Source: Strobilurus pachycystidiatus (taxonomy: Eukaryota; Basidiomycota; Agaricomycetes; Agaricales; Physalacriaceae). From it: a DNA stretch of 64,000 nt. This document shows positions 11,501 to 22,542 of the stretch, in pieces; positions within the stretch are counted from its first letter, which is position 1; every line of letters begins with the position of its first letter. Below the pieces are notes generated by a model. The model made no database searches, was not told the origin of the DNA, and was given only the letters and a program-made list of their open reading frames with translations. The DNA lies in NCBI GenBank assembly GCA_019915135.1, contig JAHLMK010000022.1, positions 719,915 to 783,914 on the forward strand, given 5' to 3'. Made by a program: the position numbers and the translations under genes.

Positions 11501-13061
11501 CCAATGCCGTAGCAAACACCACTAGCCGGGGATCCAGAAGACCCGCTTCTATCACTTGTGAGCACAGTTCAAAACACGCCTCACGTCTTGCCAAACTCTC
11601 GGACATCGAGGCCACGCCCTCGAAACTGCCTGCAAGAAGACCTGGTAGAATGATCCTGCATACATAATCAACTCCCGAGGCAGTCTTTGCAGTCCTGTAG
11701 TCGATGCGCAGATTGTCCGTAGTCAAACTCTTAGACTCCTCTCGGAGTTGAACTCCAATCCGATATGCCAGCAGCGTGGCGTCGGAAAGATATATGCGAC
11801 CGCCTGTGATAGGGTCTGTCAATTGACGACCTTCTGATTCGATGCATGAGGGTGCAAAGAATGGCTTGAGTTGAGCCGAAGTGGATGGAGGAAGCAGGGT
11901 AGGTGTGACCTGTAGTCCCCACACCTTCATGCTCTCACTCGTCCTGGAAAGAAGTTCTAATGTGTGGCGATGAACGGGGTTTTCTCTCTCGGCCATAAGG
12001 ACCACATGGCTTTCTTCTCCTTGTGTTCGAGAGTATGTATAGGCGTGCGAGAGATATCCGTTGGGTAACGAGAACCTGTGGTAGAAGAAGTCAGATCACG
12101 GAAGAAGCCCTGTCAACAGACATCCTCACCGAACAACCAGTGAGGCTCTGGGAATGTCCAAGTCCTCCGTTACAGACGAAGCAATCAGCAAGTTGTATGT
12201 GTCCGAAGCAAAGGCCGCGAATATTTCGGCCTAGCAATAGTTCAAATAATTTCTCCACGAACAAAGGCAGATCAACCCTACTTGGACCTCCGACATTTCG
12301 TCGCCTGTCAGAACATGACAACGAAATGCCTCCAAGCCCCCCGTAGCCCTAATCAAGTCCAGCATAGCATATGCGACGTACTTGTCCGACACTGTGAAGC
12401 CGATTAGAGCATGTCGACATCGTGACATTATGTCTAACCGAATACAATCGCTCGGAAACCTCTTCTTAAGGGCTCACATGCCTTGAGCACCTGCACCAGT
12501 CGCAGAAATTTAGGAGAGACATTGAAACCGACGGTGAAAATATCCAGATTTGGCATCGAGAAGGTCCAAGCCTTGATAGCATTGCGTCCTTTGATTCTCA
12601 GCCAGACGGCTGAATCTCTCACAGTGTCCGTCTCGGCGTAGAGGGGTAGATCGTTCTCGATGTCCGCCAGAGCACGCTTCCATGATAGATCAGAAGCACA
12701 CAGACCCAGTTCTTCGTCAATCCGCCGAGATAAGACAGCGAAAGAGTCGAAGAAGTGATGCTGTTTGGTGACGTTCCGGATGGTAATTGTGAGTGACTGC
12801 GAGTGATCCCTGAGAGACGTGTCGTAGATAATTATCGATTCTTTCGAATATCCGCCAACTTCGAGAAGTGAGAAGTTGAATGGCACGCGTAGAGACAAAA
12901 TTACCGAGTTCACCTCCAGCGTGTGTAGTCTTGCGCCGTTTACTCGGGATTTGAGGCTCTTGCGGTGAATCATGGGGTATATCAGAAGCCAGGCGACTAT
13001 CTGAGGGTGCAGATGACGTCGGGTCTGCCAGAGCAGACGCGCCACCTTCTGCAGTACCCAT
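8573..13061 (-). CDS. dcl: Dicer-like RNase III without the DExH ATPase half
   Basis: Large multi-exon gene, start ATG 13061 (in-frame alternative 13127), stop 8573-8575. In order: a short basic N-terminus (KRRKTTHAGG); the linker and C-terminal helicase lobe (GFNVSPKFLRLVQVL, KYVAYAMLDLIRAT); a dimerisation/PAZ region (about 12005-10800); RNase IIIa, where a spliced intron gives ERLELLGDAFLKY with ADVTEAIMGAAY; RNase IIIb, ERLEFLGDALLDF with ADIVESVIAAAYV; and a C-terminal dsRNA-binding-like exon (VASRGASVAALEALE). Both RNase III acid clusters are intact, so it should dice double-stranded RNA for silencing. The Walker A and DECH motifs of the first helicase lobe are not found here or upstream. 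It is convergent with COX8. Confidence 0.85.
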
Positions 13062-14586
13062 GGTATCGACCTGGGCTCTAGAGTTCCCGCCCTCCTGTTT
13101 CCATTTTCCTTTCCAGATCTTGAGCATTGTAGGCGGTGGTGTCGAGCCAGAGGCGATCAGAATTGAACGACGTCAAAGTTTGCGGCCAAGGAGCGCTCAG
13201 TCACATCACATGATCCATGCTTTGAAAGGGTGACACCATGGAGAGAGGCGTGGTCGACGGGGGGGAGCGGCAGAGAGAACGGAGCAAACAGCGAGGGCGT
13301 CTGAGAAAGGCTGGTGTTGAAAACAATATGCGATCGGCTCCTCCAAGACAAACTCCAGTGGAAGGTCTGCACCTCCGATCAGACATTTGGATTCATAGTC
13401 CAAGATCTCTTTCTCCACAACACGCTCATCCTCAGCACTGTCAAGGCCCTCGATCCTTCAAATGTCTCAAAAGGAAACCACCTCCCGCCCACCATGAGAC
13501 TCGCTGGTGGAATTTACTGGTTCATGAAGGAAGTCAAGTCATGTATTCTTTCTTGTGAGCAGTTTAATCCACGCACCTTACTTAACATCGTGATTTGTAT
13601 GACAGGTTCAATTGGCCGCCACTTGTATATGTCCAAACTCTTACTGACTCCTACACTAACGACATCGGTCAACGGTCAGTAGTTCGAAACGCGGCGACAC
13701 GCGGCGACTTGAGTTTCCCCATATCGATGATGAGAGATGGAGTGATCATCATGAAGAAGTTCAGCCCTAGCACAGCAATGTATGCTGATCATGGAGGCAT
13801 TCGTGCCGGGCACCGGGCTTGCGAGCGCTTCGCAGTGCCCAGTACTTAATCGCCGAAGGGAGAAGACTTTTGATGAAGAGGTGATGGCAGCAATGAAGGG
13901 TTTTTGGGTCTGTACCGAACTCCGTGCTTGATTTCCGTACAAACCAAATACACTGTGAGAGATGGGAGCCTGATGTGGCGCGCAGTTTTGTAGGCCCCAC
14001 ATGGGTAGAGTAGTATAGAATGCGTGTGACTGCTAAGGTAGGAAGCAACGAAATGAAAACGTACGTGTAGGAGATACGCGCCGGGTGCCCTGTTCGGATT
14101 GGATCCGAGACCCATTGCTACTTTGTAACTGACTTTGTTGTTGACATCCGAGCTATGCTTCTTCATGTCGGCATTTGTGACGCATCCTCCCGATTCCTCC
14201 GTGCTCCGTAAGTCCATAAGTAAACAATAGAAAGAGACGGAACTCTGTTCTTTACGACGAGGTTGATCACTCGGACCTGGAGATCACCCGTAAAGATTTC
14301 GTTGGAATTGTGGCGTTAGACCTGGGCGCCTTTGCCACTGACCGCTAGTAGTAGGCCTGTCAATGTGAAGGTCTGCTATGAATAGCCTGCCAATGAATTG
14401 TGTAGTAGTCCTGAGACACAGGCTGTTTGAGGTCCTTGCATCAGTCACTGGCAGGCATACTTAATTATCTTTAGGAGGCCGCCGCCGTCGCTGTCGTCGA
14501 CCGCAACGGCGGGCCGAGTATCGAGTGCATGGTGGTTCGGGTAACATAAGGATGGCGTCATCCACCGCCCACTAACCACCACCGTC
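13062..14586. other. Unresolved region between Dicer-like and CCDC90-like genes
   Basis: No confident gene. Two weak candidates: a plus-strand reading at about 13310-13682 containing FGFIVQDLFLHNTLILSTVK that can be read to a stop with or without a splice at 13555; and a minus-strand first exon from ATG 14217 (SYKVAMGLGSNPN) with a plausible GTACGT donor near 14065. Neither matches a family I recognise. No helicase ATPase motif was seen on either strand, which matters for the neighbouring Dicer model. Confidence 0.35.
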
Positions 14587-15764
14587 ATGATCCTCCGCCA
14601 GCTACCGCGCCTTTGCCGCTCCTTATCGACTGAAGCACACCACGCGCCCTCGTCAGCGTCACTGATACCGACTCTTCATCGCGAGCCGTCATATCCCGAT
14701 TCTCCATTCACCGGCACCCGATCAATATCCCTTGCTCATCCCAAGGACCCGTCGCCACCATCAGGTCACTCGCTCTCAGAGCCATCCGCTCGCGCGCCCC
14801 CGCCCCCGCCACCAAGCGTAGATACCGACGCATCGCAGATTGCGACGTCGTCCAGTGTGCCGACTTTGCCTCCGCCTTACAAGCCGCCAACCTATTCTCA
14901 TCCACCCTTTCATACCCATGCGTTCTTCACTGCCCTGGAGAAGACCTTTCCGACACCGACGGCACGCAGTCTCATGCGCGCCACACGCGCCCTTCTCGTC
15001 GATCGCATTGGCCGAGTCAGGCGGGAAGGGCTGACGACGAAGGATCTCGACAACGTACGTCGTCAACTTGCCAATTGCTACATTCGCTCACGACGCAGCA
15101 GCAAGCGTATCTCTTTCGAGCAGCACTCTCTGAGCTACGTCAAGAAGTCTTGACAAAGACCAAGAACGATACCGCATCCATCACAGCCTCCACAGCGGCG
15201 CTCCGCAGAGAAGTGGACAAACTTGACGTCAAGATGAAAGAGGACATTGCCACCCTCAAACACGAGTAAGCCTCTGCCTGTTGTGCTCAATGACGGCGAC
15301 TAGACTGTTCCCAGGATCCAGATGGAGGTTGACAGCAGAAAGAACGAAGTCAGGGAGGAGTTCAAGCAACACGACATCCAGCTGGAAGTTTGTTGTCTCG
15401 CCTTGCTTTCAACTTCATCTCGTTCTAACTTCATGCCAAGGACATGCTTAGCAAAGCCCTCGTCGAAGTCAGCGAACTCCGTACAAGAGTAGAAGAGGTT
15501 AGATGGCATAATATGCAACGCGCTGTCGGTACGAATCTCTTTCACCTGTCATAACACTATTCCCTCACATCCTTATTCCATCCAGTCACACTCTTCTCTT
15601 TCGTGGCTCTCACCATCGTGGCAATGGAACTTCGGCCAAGACCTCCCCCAGTCCTACCTGCTCCGGTAGCAAGATCGCCGCCACAGTCTCAGATACCGAC
15701 ATTAGCTTCTACATCCCCAGTGGACCAACAGGATGCTCTAGAGAACAACGATTGGGTCACATAG
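14587..15764 (+). CDS. Mitochondrial coiled-coil protein, CCDC90/Fmp32 family (DUF1640)
   Basis: Start ATG 14587; about five exons with short introns (first at about 15054-15098); stop at 15762-15764. The N-terminus is Arg-rich ([16 protein letters not shown]), a mitochondrial presequence. A proline-rich linker leads to the family signature [20 protein letters not shown] and [17 protein letters not shown] long coiled coil follows ([20 protein letters not shown] and later heptads). Near the C-terminus a hydrophobic segment ([16 protein letters not shown]) is the expected inner-membrane anchor. Yeast Fmp32 and animal MCUR1/CCDC90B are the relatives; proposed roles in complex IV assembly or calcium uptake come from family knowledge, not from this sequence. 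Confidence 0.8.
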
Positions 15765-16173
15765 TACAGGGACCTTCATTGGCCCTTATATATAACCTCC
15801 ACTTAATATACGCATCAGCTCATGACTTGTACAGAGGTATAATGCGCAGACGACGCGTCTTGCAATATCATCACGTCTACTCTGGTTTGACCCTGTCTTT
15901 CGTGGATTGAGGGTACGCTAGAGAACTCGGCAAAGTAACAGTGAGTGGTTCGAGTCTAAGATTACAGGAAGGGCTCATCCGGCTGCCCGCGACTTCAAGG
16001 CGACATCTTGTCTGGATTGGCGTTTGGGCGCGTCCTTGTACCCAAGCAAGATGAGTTGGGCTGTGCCATGTGCCTTACATAACGCGCGTCTCACTGCACG
16101 ACCTTGAGCTTCAGATTAAGCGAATCAATGTGGCTGACAGGATGTTTCCTTGGCGTATACGTATACAAAATCA
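15765..16173. other. Intergenic, no supported gene
   Basis: Downstream of the CCDC90-like gene. No motif seen in either strand. Confidence 0.5.
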
Positions 16174-16490
16174 TCAAGATTTCTTTCCGAAGGGATTTGC
16201 ATCACTTTCGTAGGCGAAATGTGAAGAATACTTGCCGGCCAGTTTGACCTCTTCCAAATATGCATCCAACTCTTTCTTGACACCAGCCAAGGCATCGACA
16301 CCCAGAGGCACGCGAGTAGGCGCGTGAAAATCGTTCGCGATTTCGTACATGGCCTCCACCGCCTTCTGGGCAGTTTCTAGAGGAGGCCTCTTCTCAGGAT
16401 TGCTTTAGGAAGTGTCGCAGGACAATGGGGGCGCTCTTGTAAGCAGGCACACCGCCGAAGTCGGTGTTTCCGTCTGTCGGGTATACTGTT
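16174..16490 (-). pseudogene. Short-chain dehydrogenase/reductase C-terminal relic
   Basis: Minus-strand translation gives TDFGGVPAYKSAPIVLRHF, then after a one-base frame change AQKAVEAMYEIAND, then VPLGVDALAGVKKELD and a stop at 16174. This order (residues after the active site, then the 'pairs of Ala/Val then MYEIA' helix and the PLG-DA strand) is that of the C-terminal third of classical SDRs. The catalytic Tyr-x3-Lys and Rossmann part are missing upstream, and the frame change breaks the tail, so it is a gene relic. Confidence 0.5.
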
Positions 16491-17162
16491 GAACACGTGT
16501 GAGAACATCGGACCTGTGCGTCCGTCGGAAACAAGGAATTAAAGGCATTTGGATATTTTACTCAACATCTGCACTAAATTCCACTGTGATTTGCTCGTAT
16601 TTCCTGCAATGTAAATGCTTTGAACCACAATCGAGTAGATGTGAATGTAAATCTATCGAAAGACCACAGATTTTCACAAGGATTTTCGGCTACAATACAC
16701 CAACAATGGTCTTTCCATGGAAACAATACATAATATCACATGTGTTCATTAGTTGAGTACAGGTGATATTTATATTTTTCTGCGACACAACTGATGTTAT
16801 GACATGTATACCACAGATGAAAAACCAGCTCCTACATCGCGGCCGCTGGTACGACGCTCACCGGTCAGCGGTCAGCGGTCAGCGCCTTTCAGCGCCCGCC
16901 CAGCTCCCGTCAGTCCGCTCAACTCTTCCTCTGCCGGCCCCGAATTGTCACGAAGAGACTCTCTCGTGCTCCTTGACTCTGTACCACCATGGACCGCCTG
17001 CGGCGCGGTGCCGCCGTGTATATGACCTGCAGGGCCCTCTCCCTCGTTACGCGTCGAGCACATTCCCTTCCATACGATAGGCAGATGCCGTAGACTCCAT
17101 TCCCAAAAACCCACAAAGCAGAATATTACAAGAGGTCGGGTATATGTTACACTGTGTTCTAA
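16491..17162. other. AT-rich intergenic, no supported gene
   Basis: About 670 bases. 16500-16800 is AT-rich. A tandem gcggtca-type repeat (ggtcagc, three copies) lies near 16862-16885. No coding signal supported. Confidence 0.5.
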
Positions 17163-17889
17163 CTAAAAATCCAAATCGGCTGCCGAAACCTGTGTTTACG
17201 TCAGCACGCCACATACAATGAACCAAACTGGCCATATCTACCTCCTCAAGGTCATCGAAATCGATGTTCAACCACACGCGAGGCGGTCGACGTTCCTCTG
17301 GGGTAAATTCGTGGTCCGCAATGAGGAAGGGAACTGAATAATTGGCATCTTCATATTTGATATCGTTGAGATTGTAGAGATGGAGGGTGCCACAGCACCA
17401 GTGGTTGGCGTCGTAGATACGCAGCGTGTAGTGGTGCAGGTCGTGCGGGTCGACCGTGTGGAAGCCCACCTCCCTGTGAGAGACATTAGTCGACACCTAC
17501 CGCCAACGCGCCGACGTACATCATTACGATGAAGGCCGCGTTGACATAGCCCCCAATCCTACTGCGGCAGGCCCGAAAGATGGCGTGGATGCGCGAGTGC
17601 CCGCTAGCGAACGGACGATGCAGCTGGGCGCGATTAAGCGCGTGCTCGTAGGAGTCGGGCATGCCGATACGGATGAAAAACCTGACGCGTCGGTGGGCGG
17701 CAGGCGCGGTTGGCGGGGCGTGCAAGGCGAAAGGAGGGACGGCAATCGTCGCAGGTACGATGGCGGATGCAGTGGCGAGTTGGACGCCGACCGGTACAAT
17801 GGCCAAGGCAGCGTTGGCGGCTGGGATGATCGGCACGCCGATGTTGGGCGCTGCGGCGGCGACAGGGGCGGTTGATGCGGCGGTAACGG
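17163..17889 (-). pseudogene. Host gene interrupted by KDZ element, 3' part
   Basis: Minus-strand coding sequence of an unrecognised basidiomycete protein. From the element border it reads AASTAPVAAAAPNIGVPII, an Ala/Pro/Val-rich stretch, then FFIRIGMPDSYEHALNRAQ. A GTACGT..CACAG intron (about 46 bases, near 17477-17522) leads to EVGFHTVDPHDLHHYTLR and RIYDANHWCCGTLHLYNL. Another intron at about 17191-17242 precedes the last codons and stop TAG 17163-17165. No start codon remains on this side: the first 13 codons lie 15 kb away at 32951-32989. Function unknown. Confidence 0.75.
17882..17889 (+). repeat. Target-site duplication, left copy
   Basis: ggtaacgg, identical and in the same orientation as 32951-32958. 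Both copies sit 49 bases outside the first conserved inverted-repeat block (cacctaa), and the host reading frame confirms the border. Confidence 0.9.
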
Positions 17890-18594
17890 CACCTTTAGCA
17901 GGCAGAGTGATGCATGAGGTGTGGCATTTGACACCTAATTTGGATGCATTAAACGTGCCAAATGGCAGGGGGTAAAATGGCAGAGGATTTAGTAGTAGGG
18001 GCGGGGAGGGCGGACGGGCTGCTCACTGTATGGCGGGAGCTGCTCACTATATGGCGCGGCGGGTAGATAGAGCAGGGAGGGATGGCGGGAGAGGCTGCCT
18101 AATCGGGAAAGCATGGGTAGGGGAGGCGTTAGTTCTGGGTTGGGGTTAGGGGGGAGGGCTGGGAAATTATCTGGGTGGGGGGGATGAGCAGCTGGGTAGG
18201 TAGTGCAGATGAGGATAGAAACTGGGATGGGGTGGGGGATGGGGCTGGTATAGTGTGGCGCACCATAAATGGGGCGGAGATGCTGGGGATGAGAACTGGG
18301 ATTGGGGTGGGGTAAAAGGACGCCATATATGGGGCTGCCAGAGCGTTCTGTGGCGCTTGCAAATGGGTAAAAGCAGGGAATATGGGACGGGATTATCTGG
18401 GGATATTGATGGGGTGATCGGGGATGATGGGGATGTGATCGGGGGGTCCTCTTGAGGAGAATTGGGTCTCGATCACTGCGTATTAGGGTGGGATGACCAG
18501 GGGGGGGTCCCTCGCTCTAGTGTGGCGCAATTTTTTAAAAGCTTACATTAGCCATGCACGACAAATATATACACAACAAAAAAAATTACAATTC
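17890..18594 (+). repeat. Left terminal inverted repeat of KDZ element
   Basis: Inverted match to 32256-32950. The inner half (about 18240-18594) is nearly identical to the right copy; the outer half is alignable but much diverged, with indels. It is G-rich on the plus strand. It contains two copies of the 12-mer tagtgtggcgca (18251-18262, 18518-18529). The inner end overlaps the stop codon of the 18586-21307 gene. Confidence 0.88.
18518..18529 (+). promoter_or_regulatory. Subterminal 12-mer, candidate transposase site
   Basis: tagtgtggcgca, repeated at 18251-18262 and in inverted orientation at 32324-32335 and 32591-32602. Two copies per terminal repeat in mirror positions fit a transposase-binding site; the role is inferred only from position. 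Confidence 0.35.
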
Positions 18595-21307
18595 ACCTAA
18601 AACGAAGAGAACATCCTCTACAGCATTATTCCAATCATCCATCTGATGCTCATATGCCTGCTTAGCACGAACTCCTCCAGTCTTCTTCTCCATTACAGCA
18701 ATGGCCTGGCGCCAGAAAAAAAGAGCTGCCAAGACTGTCACAAACCCATTAGGACCTCTCACCCTCAGTGTACTCCAGTCTCCCCTCTCCACTCTCTCTA
18801 CATTCTGCAGAAATTGGCCTGCCGCATGACCACCTCTCATCAAGACAGTGATACCCTCCCACTCTCCTCTCGCTCTTCCCCTCGGCTGCAAAAATGTCCA
18901 CCACCCCAGAAAGTCCTTCGCCAGCATGACTGTGTTCTGTGTCTTGGGGGTCCAAGGCCACCTTCTAGCTCTCCCCACCCACTCGCTAACCACCGGCGGT
19001 CGACCAGTCTTCTGCCTCATATTCCCCGTATCTAGCTTCCCCTCCTTGAAGCTCTCGGTCTTCGCCTCAAACGCCAACCACCTCTTGACCAGACTCTCCC
19101 ACTGCTTGCCAAAATCTCCACTCTTGAAGGCAGTGAGGCATAAGTCAAGCTTAGAATCTAGCCCATCCCCCAAAACTAGTTCGCCAAGGGTTGTATCAAC
19201 GTCTCCAGTGTCAGTTTGTTCTTGGTCTCCCATAGCGGACGTTTCCCCACCAGGCCGCGACCGCTTGTGAGAACGATTGTCAACAGCCCCATCCCCTGGC
19301 CGTTTCCGAGTTGAGTTAGGTAACACGCCAGAGGGTGCAACATGTAAGGCGGGTACTATGGGTGAAGCTGAGCGGGAGACGGCGGGGGAGACGGCGGGGG
19401 AGACGGCGGGGGAGACGGCGGGGGAGACGGCGGGGGAGACGGCGGGGGAGACGGCGGGAGAGACGGCGGGTGAAGCTGAGCGGGAGACGGCGGGAGAGAC
19501 GGCGGGTGAAGCTGAGCGGGAGACGGCGGGAGAGACAGCGGGAGAGACGGCGGGTGAAGCTGAGCGGGAGACGGCGGGTGAAACGGCGGGGGAGACGGCG
19601 GGGGAGACGGCCATACCAGGCGGCGCTATCGGGGAGGCGGGGCGGGATGGCGCGGGCGAGCCAATAGGTGAGACGGCTGGGGAGATAGCAGGTGAGACAG
19701 GTGTGGCTGGCGAAGCAGCAGCAGCGCCAGGTGCGGCTGGTGAAGCAGCGCCGGGCGTTGAGCGTGAAGCAGCGCTGGGTGCGGCGGCGGAAACCGCGCC
19801 GGGTGTGGTGGAGGAAACCGCGTTCGGTGCGGCAGGAGGTGTCGAAATCACGCCCGTGGATGCTTGAGGCTGGGTCGTTTGCTCGGCATTCGACTGTGAG
19901 GTTGAGGTTCCAATGACATTGTGCATACGTTCATCACTGGTGTCGGAGAATCGAGAGACGGTGACATTGCCGACCTCAGTGGTGAGATCTTCAGCCGCCA
20001 ACTCTCTTTGGTCTACCTTTTGCAAGGCCATCTTCCTACAGTCACCGACCGCTATATATAGATAAGCATTGCTTCATTGGTCAATTCACGAATCAACACT
20101 TACAGTAGCATTGCTTCAGAAACTTCCCCCACGCCGTCTTGATATTATTCCGTGCAAAGGAAGGGTCGGCCTGGATGAAATTAAGACCAACAGACCCTTT
20201 CGTGGAACCAGCGCAGACACTGGTTAAATGTGAGCGTCTGCCCCTAACAAGGAAGGAGAAACTCACGTCAACATAGTCAAGCGTCCTCCATCAAGAGGCT
20301 CAGGCCCTCCTCCAACACAGAAGAAGGACCACCCCGTCTCCAAACGGAGCTGGTCAAGGAGCGCCTGCAGCCGTTCGGCCACAGTGTCTAAAGCCCTACA
20401 AGGTGTCATCAGTGGAATGTCTCAAAGCAGCCAACTGGTCGCTTACTCTTGAACCTCCTCTGGGTCAGTGCAAGGCCCCGCATCCTTGCGCGACGCCAAC
20501 TCCTCCAGCCTCGCCTTGTACAGCACCTGTGCCTCTTTCAGCTTGCTCTTCGACATCTCCTCCCACATCTCCTTCTCCTCTTGCGGTAGTGCATCGAAAC
20601 GCGCCTTCTTTGCGTTCGACATCCTTCCCGCCCTCTCCTTCTTCACCCGTTCCTTCACCTCTGCCGTATACCCCTCAGCCGGCCCGAACGTGTCTTCCAT
20701 CTCCTTCCGAAACTCCTTCAGCACGTCTTCCTTCGTTGCCGTGAACCAGAGCTCCAACGCAGAAGTCTTGCGGGGCTTTTTAACGCTATCCTTGCGGACC
20801 TTGGCCTCTTCTTTTCTTCTCTTCTCGCGGGTCTTCGTTTTGTTGGCCGTTTTTTCAATGTACTCAATCCGTCGCTGTAATTTCTGCCAGAAGAATGCTT
20901 AGTTTGGCGGGGAAGACGGGGGAACCAATACGCACGGGAATGAGATCTTTCTCCCTTTTACAGCGCTCCATGTACGCCGCTAAATCCGCATCAAACCTTT
21001 TCGCGTCTTCCTCTCTTCTTGCGCGGACCTCTGCCTCACCCTCTCCTTCCACAGGTTCCGAGTTGTAGTCCTCCTGCTTGGGGCAGGAGACCTCTTCGTC
21101 AATGGCGTTGTCGTCCACAGCATCAAGAAATGCGTCCGTAGGCTCCCAGGATAAAGGGTGGTCGGGGGGGAAACGCTTGAAGAATCCTCGAATAATTTTT
21201 CTAGAGGCGTCCGCGGCTTTGTTGTCTTTGACGGCTTGCTTGTAAAAGGGTGCCTGTGAGAGTAGATATGCACCTCTCTTGCCACGAAACGTTCCCGGAT
21301 TTGGCAT
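18586..21307 (-). CDS. KDZ-element cargo protein with HMG-box-like part and SPAVS repeat
   Basis: ATG 21307 (MPNPGTFRGKRGAYLLSQ), stop 18586-18588, about 830-850 residues after four introns. The last intron (just above 20031) joins KFLKQCY to SVGDCRKMALQ in frame, so the 481-codon 3' ORF is not a separate gene. Domains: an N-terminal globular part (IIRGFFKRFPPDHPL); basic heptads; ARFDALPQEEKEMWEEMSK, resembling the last helix of an HMG box; the block FFCVGGGPEPLDGG; a long SPAVS/RSASP repeat; then a C-terminal Trp-rich domain (FKSGDFGKQWESLVKRW, FLGWWTFLQPR, AALFFWRQAIAV). Similar proteins are, as I recall, common in mushroom genomes near KDZ transposases. Function unknown; a DNA-binding or structural accessory is possible. 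Confidence 0.75.
19362..19612 (+). repeat. Minisatellite coding SPAVS/SRSASP repeat
   Basis: About 20 tandem 12-base units of the type gggagacggcgg, with interspersed gtgaagctgagc variants arranged as a higher-order pattern. On the minus strand it reads Ser-Pro-Ala-Val repeats with Arg-Ser-Ala interruptions. It lies inside the 18586-21307 gene. Confidence 0.85.
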
Positions 21308-21542
21308 CTATAATTCCACATTAGCTGGGTACGAATGGAGCCAGCAGAAAAACTTGCTCTTGCTGTGATGGTGGCAGTGATGGAAGGAACGCGGGTCCAG
21401 ACCAGCCATCAACCTTGCCTCCCTATCAGTGATAGGGACAGTGATAGGGAGCCTTTCAATCTCGCATTCGTACAAGTAGCTTAAAAATCTAGCCAACCGG
21501 CGTTTACGTCTACCCAAGGTGCAATGAGTTTCTCGAAGTAAG

Positions 21543-22274
21543 TTACAACCCGTTGACCCAACGAACAGCCTCCTCCTCTGTAAGCTGACACACCGTGGTA
21601 CCCATATCGGAGGGAGCCACCTCGGCACCATAAAACTCCTCCAACTCACGTCTGATATGGGAGTTAGCATCAAGTTCAAGGGCTGGACGGAGAAACAATC
21701 GTACCCCTTGTGGAAGGCATAACGCATGCCTTCATGCTCAACAAGAAACACCGTGCGTCGAACGGACTTGACGGCGGCTGAGGCGAATGCCAGGCTACGG
21801 CTGGAGGCGGCGGTGCGTGTAGAAGAGGACGCTCCCTTATGAGGAGAGGCTTGTGGGGTATGACGAGGTGCTTTGCGCGGGGTAGATGGGCCCGGGGACG
21901 AACATGATGAAGCGAGAGCAGGTGCACACACGACGGGGCGAGAGGGAACAGATGGAGCCACGATTGGAGAAGAAGGGGGAAGCTCATCCACATCAGACTC
22001 GCTGTCCGAACCGTTGCAAGTTTGAGCAAAAACGTCGTCCGCCCATCCAGTGAACAAAACGTCCTCGGAAGTCTTTGCCACCGTCAATCCGTGCTTGTGA
22101 TTAGCCGCGCAGAAATCATGCCACCACCGGCACGCCGCGGTCCAATCTGGCTTCCGGGGCGTGAACTGTTTGTCGCACCGACTGGCTTCCGGAATAATCC
22201 AACTGCGACACTCTTGTCAGCTCGAGTTGAAAATAGAGAGGAACATACGCACTAGTCGGTGTAGATTCCAACAT
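21543..22274 (-). CDS. KDZ-element cargo protein, unknown, small
   Basis: Exon 1 starts at ATG 22274 (MLESTPTSA). A 47-base GTATGT..GTCGCAG intron leads to WIIPEASRCDKQFTPRKPD and RWWHDFCAANHKHG. A Ser/Pro-rich linker follows, then FLVEHEGMRYAFHKG. A second intron (GTACGA..ATATCAG) leads to RELEEFYGAEVAPSDMG and EEEAVRWVNGL, stop 21543-21545. The C-terminal pattern (F-V-G-Y-F ... EEAVRWVNG) faintly recalls the small RNase H1 N-terminal hybrid-binding module, but I cannot confirm it. The region 21308-21542 up to the next gene has no supported coding exon. Confidence 0.6.
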
Positions 22275-22542
22275 CCACCCCGCTAGTGACTATATAAAAC
22301 ACCTTGAGATCTTCGGGGCGCGTCTGTCGGTGGCCCACAGCGGGATGATACGGGGGAGGACACCGAAAACGCATGGCGTGATGGAAGGACCAAACCAAGA
22401 GTATCAAAGCCTGATCCGGGGCAAAAGGCGTTGGTGTAATCCATATTACTCAACTCACTAAAGGCCATGCATTCCTTCGCTACGAGCTATGCTACACAAG
22501 AAAGAACTATACTACAAGATATCTACAAAATGTACGCTAATT

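Noticed and set aside
13206..13418. Minus ORF (EKEILDYESKCLIGG) as missing Dicer helicase exon
   Set aside because: No Walker A, DExH or other helicase motif; overlapping plus-strand readings look equally coding-like.
18129..18455. Short ORFs in the inverted repeats (also 32398-32655)
   Set aside because: They appear in both terminal repeats only because the DNA is duplicated; composition is G- or C-run driven and no start or splice context is convincing.
19362..19612. Possible CRISPR-like regular repeat
   Set aside because: 12-base coding units without unique spacers, in a eukaryotic genome.
19277..19867. Plus-strand ORF of 196 codons with ETAG repeats
   Set aside because: Antisense reading of the SPAVS minisatellite in the minus-strand cargo gene; low complexity only.
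21308..21542. Continuation of the 21543-22274 gene down to 21308
   Set aside because: The in-frame reading ends in a stop after EEAVRWVNGL when the intron is removed; the open frame beyond it is the unspliced one and shows no conserved pattern.
21543..22274. RNase H1 N-terminal hybrid-binding domain in the small cargo protein
   Set aside because: Only a loose hydrophobic pattern; the aromatic and glycine positions do not line up convincingly.
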